Part shown: in pieces, positions 48,501-59,325 of the stretch
Position numbering within the stretch: position 1 is the stretch's first letter
How the letters are laid out: every line of letters starts with the position of its first letter
Assembly (NCBI GenBank): GCA_030248065.1
Contig: JASAMV010007652.1
Coordinates: 16,770-80,769, forward strand
Direction: 5' to 3'
DNA from: Rhynchonema sp. JSB1_4
Lineage: Eukaryota; Nematoda; Chromadorea; Monhysterida; Xyalidae
DNA length: 64,000 nt
Position numbers and translations under genes: made by a program
The notes under the pieces: generated by a model
Seen by the model: only the letters and a program-made list of their open reading frames with translations
Databases searched by the model: none
What the model was told of the DNA's origin: nothing

Positions 48501-51500
48501 ATTATTGAGTGAGCGTGGCAGGATCTTGAGTTGTTAGCCCCACCTGGCACCGGTCCAAAATCACAACCGCCCTTTCGCTCAATTAAATTGAGGCAATCTT
48601 GTTTTGTGGGCACTTTCGGCTTTGGGATGCCCACGTGGGGACGCCAAGTCACTTCCTTTAGCACCTTCCCGCTGGTGGGATGCATGCATCGGTAGACACG
48701 CCGAGATGGCCATGAATACCATATTTGTAGGGGTTCGTACAAACCTGAAGACACATGATCAGCGATAACGCAAAGGATATGGAGGCTGACAACAACACCC
48801 CGTGACAATACCTTGAACACTTGCTTAGCCCAACCTTCTGCATTGCACTCTGGCACAAACGGTGAATAATCCTGGATGTGAGCGCGGACGGCAAACCGTT
48901 TCTTGTTCTCCCCTTTCATTTTCTCGCCCAGACACTTGGTCTTGGCCGGCGGTGGATCTATGAATTATCGTTGTGACGCATTTCAGAGTCAGCGAACCGT
49001 GTTTCAATATCACATGGGAAAAATTTTTTCGGTTGGCAGACAAGACACGCTCACTTTTGCAATCGATTGTTGGTTGGTCTGATTTCGGCTGATGCCACGA
49101 CAGATAATCGCCGTTGGTTGTGTTCGCACAGAAACAATAGTCGGCGTACTGGGGGCATTGCCATTCAACGTACAGTTGCGCTGCAGCAAGGCGGACGTGG
49201 TTTTGCAAAAAAAAGAACTTAAAGGTGGAGTTATACTTGTCCATTTTGAGCTTGTAGACAATGAGGACAAATTTTTGTGTCAATCATATTTTGTGATCGC
49301 GTTGCAGCACTAATTTCGACCAGCGTAAAAGTTGTTCCCCTCCACCAAATGAACAACTTTTACGACGTTATCACAAACGTTAAGCCCAAAATGGACAAGT
49401 ATAACTCCAGCTTAACTTCGCAATGGATATACCGTTATTAGACATGCACTGGACCACTGGTTTACGGACATTAGCGGCTTCGTTAAATCGACACTGTCGT
49501 GCGCGCTCTAAGAAGCAGTACTGTACTTCATGTCCAGGCGCGGGTGCTTTCTCCTCCACGTCTAAAAGGAACTGATCAGGCTTCTGAAAAATATAACCAG
49601 GCAGACAAATCGGGCTGGCGCAGACACACACACACACACCCGGCGTAAGTCCAGAGCGGCACGGGCCTGAGACCCGCCCTATGGTGGCGATGTTTTTGCC
49701 ACATTGGTCACTCTTTATGCACCGCCCATAACGCCGAGAATAGCCGGATGCGCAGAAACAGTGGTGACTGTCTGTTTGACTATGCCCCGGACACACGGAC
49801 TCGCAGTGGTTTCCATTTTCGCTGGTGCAGAAACACTGCTTGACTTCGTTTTCGCCCAAACATTCTCCTGTGAAAGAAACTTCGTGATGGCTGACCGCTG
49901 ACGAGCACAATCGAGCTCAGTGGTCGATTTGATCGATGATTGAAAATTTGAAGTTGTGGGACACGAGCAGAATAAAACCACGACAGGTGGTACCACAGTT
50001 TTCCGGTTACAACACCTGGGGCTCTCTTTGATGTTGCCGGGATGGCAGTGCCGTAATGCAATCATGTTGTTGTGTGTCTTTGAGAGACGAACAGCACCAA
50101 ATCACAATACACAGAATATATTGCCGAATTTTCGACACTCAATAGTGTCCTCGTCAGGGCTAAAATCAACAAAAAGAGAGATAGGAACCGGTTGTCACAA
50201 GAATATCATTTCAGAAAACGCAAACAAGGAGCAAAACAGTCAGATAAACAAGTGGCATTTTGATACAGATATTGGCTATTGTTGGGTTTCAGTGCTCTGT
50301 TGATGTATGGATTGCGAGCGAGAATAAAGGCCGACTCCATAACACGCAATTGTTTTTCTGTGTTACAGTGGTCCAGCACCTTTACGTGTTGCACTGTACA
50401 TTGACGTGTGCGCATATGAATGGTCATGCCTGAGGCATTGTTGTTTTGCTTGGTGGTGCCACTGATGTGTTCTTGCACGCGCTGTTTTAGGGTTCGTGTG
50501 GTGGAGCCGATGTATGTGTAGCCTTGTGGACATGAACACGTTAATTCATACACGCAATTGCGTTGGTCTGTGACTTGGGTGTTGGTGTTACGTTTGTAGT
50601 AGAGGAGCCCCCGCAGCGTTTGTTGCTTGCTGAACACCAGTTGAGTGTCGTGGTGTGTGCGCATCTGTATCAAAATGCCACTTGTTTATCTGACTGTTTT
50701 GCTCCTTGTTTGCGTTTTCTGAAATGATATTCTTGTGACAACCGGTTCCTATCTCTCTTTTTGTTGATTTTAGCCCTGACGAGGACACTATTGAGTGTCG
50801 AAAATTCGGCAATATATTCTGTGTATTGTGATTTGGTGCTGTTCGTCTCTCAAAGACACACAACAACCTGGGGCTCTATTTGGTAGCAGGTGGGAAACCG
50901 GATTTTGAAAATTATTTTTACTCCCAAATAGAACCCCATGCGGCTTTATTCGAACCAACTTCCGAATAGAGCCCCATGCAAAATTTTTGAACTTTGCGAT
51001 ATGGTTCATACCTGATTGCAACACGTTTTGTGTCTTATCGATGTGTGGTGTAGACGGTACTAGACGGCCCGGCTACAGCGCCGCACCCGTGCCGTGCCAC
51101 CCCCCCCCCCCCGAAGACCCGTTAGCATACCCAAAGCTACCCGTGAAAAGTGACCCGTCCGCACCTCCGAGGGAGGGGGCCACAGACATACGTCTTCCTG
51201 TTTTAGTAGTATAGATTTTAGTTCTGTGTGCAAAAAAGCAGAAATTTCGACTAAAAATTACGAATTATCATGTAAAATAGCTAGTTTCTGTCCCTTTTTA
51301 TCGGTAAATTCAGACAACGAGCTGAGCACCAGAACGAAAAAATTCTGAATAGAGCCCCATGGGGCTCTATTTGGAACATTTTCCGACCGACTGGAACCCC
51401 ACCGGGGCTCTATTCGGGGGGGGGGGGGCTGGAACCGGAAATCTCCGGTACATGGGCAGCAAAAACTTTTTCCAAATCAAATTCCCAGAAAATGCTCAAG

Positions 51501-51636
51501 TAGATAATATTAGTAGCATTAAATTATCATGTAAATAATTATCAATCTGGTGCTCACCTGGTGGCTTGACGCACGACGGCGAAACGGTTGCAATCAGCAA
51601 ACAGCCGAACAAAACAGCAATCATCGTTTCATTCAT
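45557..51636 (-). CDS. Secreted TIL-like / multi-thyroglobulin type-1 domain protein, paralogue A
   Basis: Exons 51636-51558, 49867-49640, 49561-49433, 49180-49055, 48957-48835, 48744-48544, 48484-48353, 48281-48156, 47517-47395, 46725-46423 and 45744-45557 give 585 residues; all introns are phase 1. Signal peptide MIAVLFGCLLIATVSPS; then a TIL-like cysteine domain (CFCASGYSRRYGRCIKSDQC); then five thyroglobulin type-1 units. Units 1 and 3 are canonical six-Cys (QYCFLERARQC, EWQCPQYADYCFC); units 2, 4 and 5 lack the QC/CWC pair (VPEC, YRCMHPTSGKV, QDCL), leaving four Cys. Thyroglobulin type-1 domains often inhibit papain-like proteases ('thyropins'), so an inhibitor role is inferred. Exons of 123, 201 and 126 nt recur in both paralogues, showing tandem duplication. 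Intron 1 contains the Penelope remnant. Confidence 0.85.
45836..46012 (+). mobile_element. Foldback element (GTAA..GTCAGTT family), copy 2
   Basis: The left arm GTGTAAATGTCAGTTAGG and GGTCGGTGTAA... is mirrored by ACACCGACC and GCCGACCTTTACGCCC on the right. It is related to 12540-12656 and located in the last intron of paralogue A. Confidence 0.7.
46130..46207. repeat. Perfect 39-bp tandem duplication
   Basis: Units 46130-46168 and 46169-46207 are identical (CTACACATACAGTGTGG...). They lie in the last intron of paralogue A. Confidence 0.95.
50123..50160 (-). ncRNA. Hammerhead ribozyme-like motif, left arm
   Basis: On the minus strand the sequence carries the catalytic core CUGACGA, a perfect 6-bp stem II (GACACU/AGUGUC with an AUUG loop), and GAAA. 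It is followed by AUUC and GGC, which can pair with GCC just before the core as stem I. Stem III would be minimal, as in Penelope-type hammerheads. It lies downstream of the GIY-YIG frame, in sense with it. Confidence 0.65.
50206..50673 (-). pseudogene. Penelope-type GIY-YIG endonuclease C-terminal fragment
   Basis: The open frame (about 155 codons, no clear own start) reads CVYELTCSCPQGYTYIGSTT then RTLKQRVQEH, the Cys pair plus GIY-YIG core typical of Penelope elements, and later RVMESAFILARNPYINRA, which holds the conserved glutamate and the final Asn. The reverse-transcriptase part that should precede it is missing. The fragment is a decayed retroelement gene, not a host gene. Confidence 0.85.
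50773..50810 (+). ncRNA. Hammerhead ribozyme-like motif, right arm
   Basis: This is the mirror copy of 50123-50160: core CUGACGA at 50776-50782, stem II 50784-50789 with 50794-50799, GAAA at 50800-50803, predicted cleavage after AUUC (50807), and stem I GCC (50773-50775) with GGC (50808-50810). It is antisense to the GIY-YIG frame. Confidence 0.65.
50868..51450. repeat. Dispersed repeat with AATAGAGCCCC / GGGGCTCTATT units
   Basis: GGGGCTCTATT(T/C)GG occurs in both orientations several times (50872, 50925, 50965, 51345, 51361, 51402). The same units recur at 56590-56745 in paralogue B, and CCGAATAAGCCCC variants occur near 47710, 51910 and 61760. This points to a mobile family spread through these introns. 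Confidence 0.55.
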
Positions 51637-52378
51637 GTTTCATCTGATTTGCAAATCAAACTTGTTTTGCTGTGCGTGTACGTATGTAAATTCTGCTCTA
51701 CTGCCTTTAGATAAAGTTTACTGCACTTTGAATCTGTGCAAGCTAAAGCGCCCACACAACTACGAATCTACTGCGAGATCATGTTATGATTTTCATTATA
51801 ATGCCACGAATGAGCAGGCAGGTCGTGCTTAGTTTTTTGCAATTGCAGTCTCACGCCTAGCTCGTCTTCGTACCGGAGAAGACCGAACAAGCACCCCCCC
51901 CCCGAATTAGTCCCGAGAAGATTTTCCGAATAAGCCCCATTTGTGGTCAATTTCAGTGATGGTTCGTATGCTTATACATAGTGGGCTTGCTTGGGAAATT
52001 ATTTTTGTCCGAAATCCCAAATCCGAAGTGTGTCGGGACTTATGTATTTGGCATTCTCAGAGTCATTTTTACGCGGACGCGGTTGTTTTCCGTGCCGTCG
52101 AGGCGTGTTTGCGGACGCGCATGTTTTAGAACTATTTTTTTGTTGAAAAGCACGGATATCGTTGTTTCTGCGCAACGCATCACAGTTGGGTCAATGATTG
52201 GCAATGGCGTCAGACACAAATAAACTATGTATTCAGCTATTTTTTGACGATGTATAGTACAGTGTGTGTCAGTGATTTTGTTGTCTTTTATTCATTATTC
52301 CAACGGAAAAACTCGAATTAAATTGTTTGCACGACACAACAGGTATCGCATATCATTCAAGCGTTGGTTTCTCTATTT
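51637..52378. other. Intergenic, paralogue A start to paralogue B stop
   Basis: 742 bp between two tandem genes on the same strand; the promoter of paralogue A should be here. It contains one CCGAATAAGCCCC repeat piece. No gene is recognised. Confidence 0.4.
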
Positions 52379-55300
52379 TCATTTGTTCCTTATCAAATCG
52401 CGACACTCTTGCTCTGTGGGTGCGCTCGGCGGTGGCTGCCCCGGTCCGCCTCTCACTTCCTTCAGCACATCACCGGTCGTTGGGTGCACGCATTTATACA
52501 CAGTGCCAATCGGCCATATAAAGTCCCGTTGCAGGGGAGTGAAGAGGCCTAAAGAATCAGATTTGCGCAGGTGTGTTCAAAATGTGAAATGAAGACCCAA
52601 CTACATATAACATGGATGTTGACGAGCTTTAGACCAAAAAAACGTGCATGCACTAATTGGCAATTTGAGGCAATAAAAAGTCCCGATAATATGATCTCCA
52701 TGTCACGTGATCCCTCCAGCTATCGTATTTCCTATAAATGAAGCCCCCTCTAATAGAAACCCCTCTCGGAGCAGGGCTGAAAAAATACAAGCCCCCCAAT
52801 ATGAGCGCCCCCAATAGTTGTTCGGTGCTTTTTTCCACAACACGCTCATATTTCATTGCTAATTCTTGTGTTTTGTAACATTTATGTTCACTGACAGTAA
52901 TTTGAGTCTGTTTTAGAACATCTCTTGGCCACTAAACACTAGTCCGCATGCAATATTTTCCAGATTTTAGCCTGCTGCGGTTACTACAAACCAACATGTA
53001 ATTTTTTCAGCCAACACATCTGAAAAATAGAAAGCCCCCTCCTAAAAGTGTGGCCCAGGCCTTCCATAAGGGGAAATGCGGCACCTGTAATTGGATCACA
53101 CTCGGGTACAAACGGGGTGTAGTCCATAAGACTCGTTCTGGCAGCACGACGTATTTTGTTCTTGCCTGCCATTCTCACGTTCACACAGTTGGTCTTTGCC
53201 GGCGGCGGATCTGGAAATATTTCCCCTTACCCTCAACCCATTCAACTGGTACCACTTTTGCACAATACTTCGGTTGCAGAACATGACGGACTTTTGCAGT
53301 CGATTGTTGGCTTATCTGATCGTTCCTGAAGCCAGGTCAAAAAATCTCCGTTGATTGCATTTGCACAGAAGCAGTGGTTAATCTGCTGGGGACATTGCCA
53401 TTCGAGATAGCGTCTTACTGTAATTATACATATAAGAATCTCATTTTCAAATTTCAATTTCAAATCCCAAATTTAAACAATGCCAAGAAATGCAACCGTC
53501 CGCTGGGTCACATTGCAGCACTTGCATATTCTGCTTGTAATCGACATTGTGTTTACAGATCTTTCGACGTTCGAGATAGCAATACTGTTCGTTAACGCGG
53601 TCAATCGGTGGCAAGTGATTCTCTGCAACTATACGATTTCGACAAATGGAGAAAATCGGTTTCGATAGTCGCAATTATTAGGCGCAATTTATTAGGCGGT
53701 ATCAAACATGGTGATAATGGTCAGGTGTGCATGTGGGTCAAAGTGATGATTTTTTTGAACAAACAAACGTTCTACTGATGGCACCCGACTTCACAGATCG
53801 CAGTTTTTGGTTTCGGAAAACCCTTACGTTGGTGGAAATCAACGGCACAAGCAATCCGACACGGTCGCCACGGTTGATACCGACATACGTGTGAGAGAAT
53901 ACTGACCTGGTTCGGATCCAAAATCACACTCATTCCCATTATCCTTCTTCTCTATCAAATCGAGACACTGTTGCTTTGTGAGCGGCGGTTTCGGCGAGTT
54001 TGTCCGTGAAAAAACTCGCAACAGCACTTCGCCACTAGTTGGATGGACGCACATGTATTGCGTGCCCGCCAACAGCACGATGTGTTTTTGTATGATTTCG
54101 TACAGACCTCAAAATGGGACACGCTTTCTTGGTTTCGTTGCCTTGCAAAGTTCACATGCCTCTGCTGCTTATGTAACAGTGGTCAATTCACCCCGAATGC
54201 CATGTATCATGTCTCGCACTCATTTCTCTGTTGTGAGTTGACCACTGTAAGGCCGTCTTCACAATGACACGGTTTCACGGTTTCACGGTTTTACGGTTTC
54301 ACGGTTTCACGGTTTGCTTCGTTGGCGTCTTCACAATGAAATCCGATTTCACGGTTTTACGGTTTCACGGTTTCACGGTTTTAAAATTGTGTCTTCACAA
54401 TGACACGGTTTCACGGTTTCAGCATAATGTAAGAATTAAAGTTAATTCAACTGAGTTTATATCTATTAGCAGATGCATATTGTTGCCCAGAGTGAGCAGA
54501 TCCAAAGCAGGAACATAAAGAGCAGACCACAGCAGTATCTCGTCACATTTCTGAACATAAACACCTGACAAATAGCACAACTTTGGGCACAATGATCGAA
54601 ATATTATTGTCAATTTCAGAACATAAAGAGCAGACCACCCAAACCATAAACTTTCATCATTTCAGAACATAAAGAGCAGACCACTAGAGCTGCACACATG
54701 GAGCAGTGAACTAAAAGCAATCTAAGGCGCACTGGACAGCCATTGCACTGTTGGATTGGCAACGGCGAGTGCCTGTGCGGCTATCTGTTTCGACTTTCGG
54801 GCTTCGTACACCATCATTTGAAACTGAGCTTTCAGGTATGCCCGAGTGTCTGGGTCCAATTCATCAAGGTCATGGGCAAGACCGACACAGAATGACATTG
54901 ACCCGCTCTGCTGTTGTTCTTTGTCCTTTTCCAGCTTGTCCTGACTTTTCTTGATGAATTTGTCCATATACATATGGACAGTGTACTTGTGTTTGGGTGA
55001 TCGGTCGATACTTTTCGTGTATGGTAACCTGTCTCGCTCCTTATATTCTTCATGTTTCTTGCAGTGATACCTGTGTCCAGCTCTTTATATTCTCCGTGCC
55101 TCTTGAGAGTGATCGTTCTGTCTAGCTCTTTATATCCACTGGCACGTGGCACCCTGCCCTTGCATCAGTAAAACAACTGGTCAGAAACAAAATGAGGGCC
55201 GAATTCTTTACGCTTTTTGTTGCTATAATGAAGGTCTTTTCACCATCAGGTATGGGCAATCCGCCAGCTCATGGCACTCGCGCACACAGGCTACATGCTA

Positions 55301-57579
55301 CATTACTGCCGTCAATGAATGCATCTATTCTCTGCAGTTATTCATTGAAACATCCCCAAATTTTGCAGTGGCGCAGAAAAGTGTTATGGCAAGCAGCTAA
55401 TAAAAACCGGATAAATTAAAAAGCGGTAATCAAAGTATGACATTCGCCCAAAGCGTACATCTTGTTTAGAAAATGGCGTGTGCTGCTGCACGCGCTGTGT
55501 GTATAAAAAGTGACATGAGCCGATGGATTGCCCATACATACACACTTTGACATACAGGTACGACCAAGCCAAAGAGAATAATCAATCACAGAATGCGTTA
55601 GAGTAAGCGTGCGAACATTACAATGTTGTGTCCCTGAAATCGCAAGCTTTTGTGGTCAAACTATCAATGTTGGAACAATTCTTGAGCCAAATACGTGCAG
55701 CAAATGCGCCAAACCCGTGTACAAATTAGAACCGGTTCTAATTGGCTTTTTTCCGGTTTCACGGTTTCACGGTTTCACGGTTTCAAAACAATAAGACCCA
55801 ACCGTGAAACCGTGTCATTGTGAAGACAACAAACGTGAAACCGTGAAACCGTGAAACCGTAAAACCGTGAAGCCGTGAAACCGTGTCATTGTGAAGACAA
55901 CAATCGCAAAACCGTGAAACCGTGAAACCGTAAAACCGTGAAACCGTGTCATTGTGAAGACGGCCTAATATTAGCCCATACTGCAGGTGGGAAGCTGAAG
56001 ACACGCATGGCAATTCAGCCATTGGATGGAATTCGCGAAACTATTGAGAGGGGAGTTCGGTGGAAAGTTCGGCTGATGTGCAGTTGCGGCTGTGTGTGTT
56101 TGTGTGTTGGCAAAATTCTATTTCCGTTTACAGCCATCGTCTGTGTTGTGGAAACGCAGTTTGCCTTGAGTGTGTCGCGTTTCCCATGTTTTGACAAAAT
56201 TGAACACAAGTATTTTTACTCAGCTTCCCACTTAAGTCAAGGAGTTCAGTGAACATTGTAAGTTGCACTGGTTTTCTGTGGAATTCTGCAAGAATCGATG
56301 ACACGTAGTATTGAAGTGGCGCACAAACCTTGTGAATCGCACTTGGGTATAAACGGACTGTAATCCTGAATATTTCCGGTTGATATGTCATGTGCCTGTT
56401 TTTGAGCGTCAATTTGCGCCTGCTGGCATTTGGTCTTGGTGGCCGGTGGCTCTGCAAGCTGGGACTATGTGAATGGGCGTTCACGTTTCTAAACGTTTGT
56501 TGGAAAGGAATAGGATAATATAAACATGAATAACATGAACGAAACGTGAATGACTGTTGAAGATTACCGGAGTAATTCACATACAGCCCCCTCTCCGAGT
56601 GGAACCCACCAAGGGTTCCATTCAGATACGTTTCCGAATAGAGCCCCAGGTGACTCTTGCGGGGTAAAATGTTTGAAACAGAAATGCCGACCTTTTCCGA
56701 ACAGAGCCCCGGGGGCTTTATATGGAAAACTCCGGTACATGGATCTGCACCAGGTGGGTCAACGGGCGGACGTTCTTGATGAGATATGAAGGCATAGTTT
56801 TTTCTGCATTCGTCCGTTTTTATGCATCGTCCATAACGCCGTGAGTGGCCGGGTGCGCAGAAACAATGGTTGCTCTCGGTTTGATCGTGACCCGGACAGA
56901 CTAGTTCGCATTTGTTGCCATTTGCACTGTCGCAGAAACATTTCTTCACTTCGTTCTTGCCAAAACATTCTCCTGCAGGAGGAACGTCATGTGTCTGACA
57001 CACTGTTTCAAGAACAAATTTCATCCGGCTGTTTACTTTTTAAACATTTTGTTCAGTTCAACACAGCTTTCGGCTCATATGTCAGTCAAAGGTGGGAATG
57101 GGGACGGGTCAGGCCGACAATCCGGAATGTCGGGCTCAGTCGGGCAGCCGGCCCGAAAAGGCCCGAGATCATCGAATTTCATTAAAAAAGTGATTCTTTA
57201 GGATTTAAAATTGTTCGCCATTTAGCAAATATGCAGTAGTACCGACTTGCATGACTATCAGAGATTTTTAAAGCAAAAAAACATTCATTTACGAATGCCC
57301 CAAAAAATGTGGTTCAAAATATCATCAAGGAGAGTCGGGCCAAGAAATGGGGCCGGGCCGACCCAGGGACCTCGTTGGCAGAGGCACATACTGTAACCTG
57401 GCCAGGTTCCAACCTGTCAGGCCAATGGCTTAATTGCTGTCGTAGTAAATAACCCAGTTTTGCTCACCCTTTGGTTTAACGCACGGTGCCACACGGTCTG
57501 ACTCATGGTATGGTGCAACGGGTGCCGTCAGCCAGCCAAGCACAAGCATAACCAACGCTTCAACCGTGTTTTTCTTCAT
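52379..57579 (-). CDS. Secreted TIL-like / thyroglobulin type-1 domain protein, paralogue B
   Basis: Exons 57579-57468, 56972-56751, 56451-56329, 54107-53907, 53622-53497, 53417-53292, 53210-53085 and 52548-52379 give 401 residues; all introns are phase 1. Signal peptide TVEALVMLVLGWLTAPVA; TIL-like domain CFCAPGHSRRYGRCIKTDEC; unit 1 (TKCQQAQIDAQ, PFIPKC, YMCVHPTSGEV, QQCLDL) is the four-Cys variant; unit 2 (YCYLERRKIC, LQCDP, EWQCPQQINHCFC, IDC) is canonical six-Cys; unit 3 (TNCVNVRMAGKN, FVPEC, YKCVHPTTGDV, ECRDL) is again four-Cys. Exon lengths 201, 126 and 123-126 equal those of paralogue A. Function as a protease inhibitor is inferred from the domain family. The intron between exons 3 and 4 contains the satellite-armed transposon. 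Confidence 0.85.
54251..55965. mobile_element. PIF/Harbinger-like element with satellite-built inverted termini
   Basis: The 1,715-bp element is flanked by TAA on both sides (54248-54250, 55966-55968). Both ends begin GGCCGTCTTCACAATGACAC, identical for about 37 bp. Each arm then consists of tandem CGGTTTCAC 9-mers (and CGGTTTTAC variants), with the end motif itself repeated about three times per arm. A 3-bp TWA target duplication and GG-starting termini are typical of PIF/Harbinger. The interior has a BESS-motif frame (54722-54973) and tandem AGAACATAAAGAGCAGACCA units (54510-54690). Confidence 0.75.
54722..54973 (-). pseudogene. BESS-motif protein fragment inside the Harbinger-like element
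   Basis: The frame has MSFCVGLAHDLDELDPDTRA and YLKAQFQMMVYEARKS, which fit the BESS motif found at the C-terminus of MADF/Myb-like DNA-binding proteins. The open frame continues upstream to about 55080 without an ATG (KHEEYKERDRLPY), then the related repeat HGEYKELD lies in another frame, indicating frameshift decay. Such Myb/MADF-like proteins accompany Harbinger transposases, so this may be the second gene of the transposon; no transposase is seen. Confidence 0.45.
56580..56745. repeat. GAGCCCC-family repeat in paralogue B
   Basis: It contains CCGAATAGAGCCCCAGG, CCGAACAGAGCCCCGGG and CTCCGGTACATGG, shared with 50868-51450 in paralogue A. It overlaps the end of exon 2's downstream intron. 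Confidence 0.5.
57087..57420. mobile_element. hAT-like MITE with GGCCCGA repeats, degenerate copy
   Basis: It begins CAAAGGTGGGAATGGGG, close to the CAGAGGTGGGAATC-type end, and carries GGCCCGAAAAGGCCCGAG and GGGCCGGGCCGACCC. It is related to 38535-38858. It lies in intron 1 of paralogue B. Confidence 0.5.
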
Positions 57580-58875
57580 TTTTGCAAATCGAAACTGCTT
57601 AATGTTGTATTTCAGAGTGGGTTTGTTCGCTTCATGCTGAATTCTGGCGAATATATTGCATATAGCCTTCAACACAGTACGCAACAGGCGAACCACATTC
57701 GGAATATTTTATAATTTTGTGCTGAATCCACATAACGGCGTAACATGTAACATGGTTGACGAAAGAACAGTTTGTGGTTGAAGTGTGTGTTGCTGTCGCC
57801 CACGAAATGCGTCTCGCTCCAAGTTTTGCTTCAACACGACAAGTTTATCAACGAGTTCGGGAACCAACCAGCGTCGACTACATTGCAATAAGCCGAGCCA
57901 ACTAGAGCAACGCATAGGCTGATGAGCTCGATTTTAGGGCTCGACACTCACAAGCAAACGAATCTACTATCGATTTGCATACAATATGCACACGCGGTGG
58001 AAAATGAGCGTGTGAAGAAACAAGGATTTAAAGGGCGGTGTGCATGCACCAGAAAAACAACAAACTGCGATGGCATAAAATCGGTTGCACTGTGTCTGTA
58101 TATAAGGTACCGTATTTCAAGAAAGAATTGCCTTGTGTTTTCTGCCCAGCTGTGCACTATACTAACGACGACCTAGGTATTCGTGCTAGTTGCACAAGAC
58201 AGTGATGCTTTAAACCCGAGCGTATAAAAATCGCTCATGTGTGTTTTTGGGGTCATCTGGTGCATTGGCACTGACGATGACCTCTTAAATAAATCGTTGC
58301 AGAACCTTTTGCGATTGCCGCACTTATACCTTTCTTGGAATTAAACATAATTCTGATCTGGACCATTTATTCCGACGGGTCCGAGAACTCGTAAAACTAC
58401 GTGCCGGACATTCTTTAGTTTGGTGAATATAATAGAAACATCAAATAAACCTGACCGGTTTTATTATGACTTGTTCCATTCCGCATATTATTGGCATTGA
58501 ATTCGATTGCTGTGAATCATAAATCAGTATTTGAGTGATTAATCTACCGCCAAATAATCTCTCCTCTCATTATCATTATAGCATACGTTTTGAAAAGCGG
58601 GAAACGTTTTCTTCAATAATTTTCCGAGCAAGTTTTCGTTCTGACCAAAAACAATTCCCACTGATCTCAAGTCCCTTCTTGGCACAGAATCACATTTAGT
58701 CCGGTTATGGTTGTCTGTATCTTTGTGGCATTTCAAAACTTTTTACATTGGTGTTCATGTTTCAAAATAAGGGGGAATCTCAGGCTAAAAAATTTATGCC
58801 ACGATAATATTATGCCAATTATTATTTTTTCACCAATATTATCCCTTCTCAAGGTTGTTCCCGTTTGCAGCTTTC
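57580..58875. other. Intergenic, upstream of paralogue B
   Basis: About 1.3 kb with no supported gene. It includes a short copy of the GACGATGACCT repeat family near 58252-58287. Confidence 0.4.
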
Positions 58876-59271
58876 TTATCTTGGTGCGAGGTACGCCGAA
58901 GGTTGACCAGCGCCGCCGCCGACGCCGCCACCTGACCGGTTGGGTTACGGTAGGATTATTGTAATCGTGCTGTACAATGTCTTTTGACAAACCTTAGCCA
59001 AACACAACTACTATCCTACTGTATGTACAGTAATCCCAATCACGGTTCTTTCTCTGGTGGTTGTGCATCTTCTGGCCTCTCCTATCCCAATTAGTCAAGA
59101 CGAGAAACTGGGTTACGGTAGGAATCCAACAACGAACCCGGCTTCTGTTGTGCCTGAGCGTACGACCCTCCAGGTGTCATGTACACCGACGTTGCAGCGC
59201 CTTGGCCTTGGAAAAATTGCTGTTGTTGTTGCTGCTGTTTAGAGACGGTGGATGCTGAACGTAAATGATTG
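58876..59271 (-). CDS. Gene fragment related to the TPGGSY/TAMPG gene (partial model)
   Basis: An exon ending at 59138 reads QQQFFQGQGAATSVYMTPGG then SYAQAQQKPG, and joins in phase 1 (after a GGTCAG acceptor) to 58931-58876, reading GGGVGGGAGQPSAYLAPR and a stop. SVYMTPGGSY matches SVYLTPGGSY at the start of the neighbouring gene (59326-61243), so they are paralogues or alternative 3' ends. No ATG precedes the first exon in frame; its 5' limit (set here near the poly-Gln start) is uncertain. Confidence 0.45.
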
Positions 59272-59325
59272 ATGTGAGATGTGAAAAATCCAACGGATCC
59301 GGCCCCAAAGCAAACGTCATTCCAT

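Larger units (their letters stand above)
50066..50867 (-). mobile_element. Truncated Penelope-like retroelement with 205-bp inverted arms
   Basis: Two arms, 50066-50270 and 50663-50867, are inverted copies of each other with no difference seen by eye. Between them, overlapping their inner ends, is a minus-strand frame with a GIY-YIG endonuclease domain, the C-terminal hallmark of Penelope elements. The reverse transcriptase is absent, so the copy is 5'-truncated and immobile. Each arm contains a hammerhead-like motif, as reported for Penelope terminal repeats. It is inside intron 1 of paralogue A. Confidence 0.85.

Noticed and set aside
49562..49639. Continuous coding through 49867-49433 in paralogue A
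   Set aside because: A (GT)n donor at 49639 and a CTTTTAG acceptor at 49562 remove a cysteine-rich stretch and restore the same exon start as the other canonical thyroglobulin exons, though retention keeps frame.
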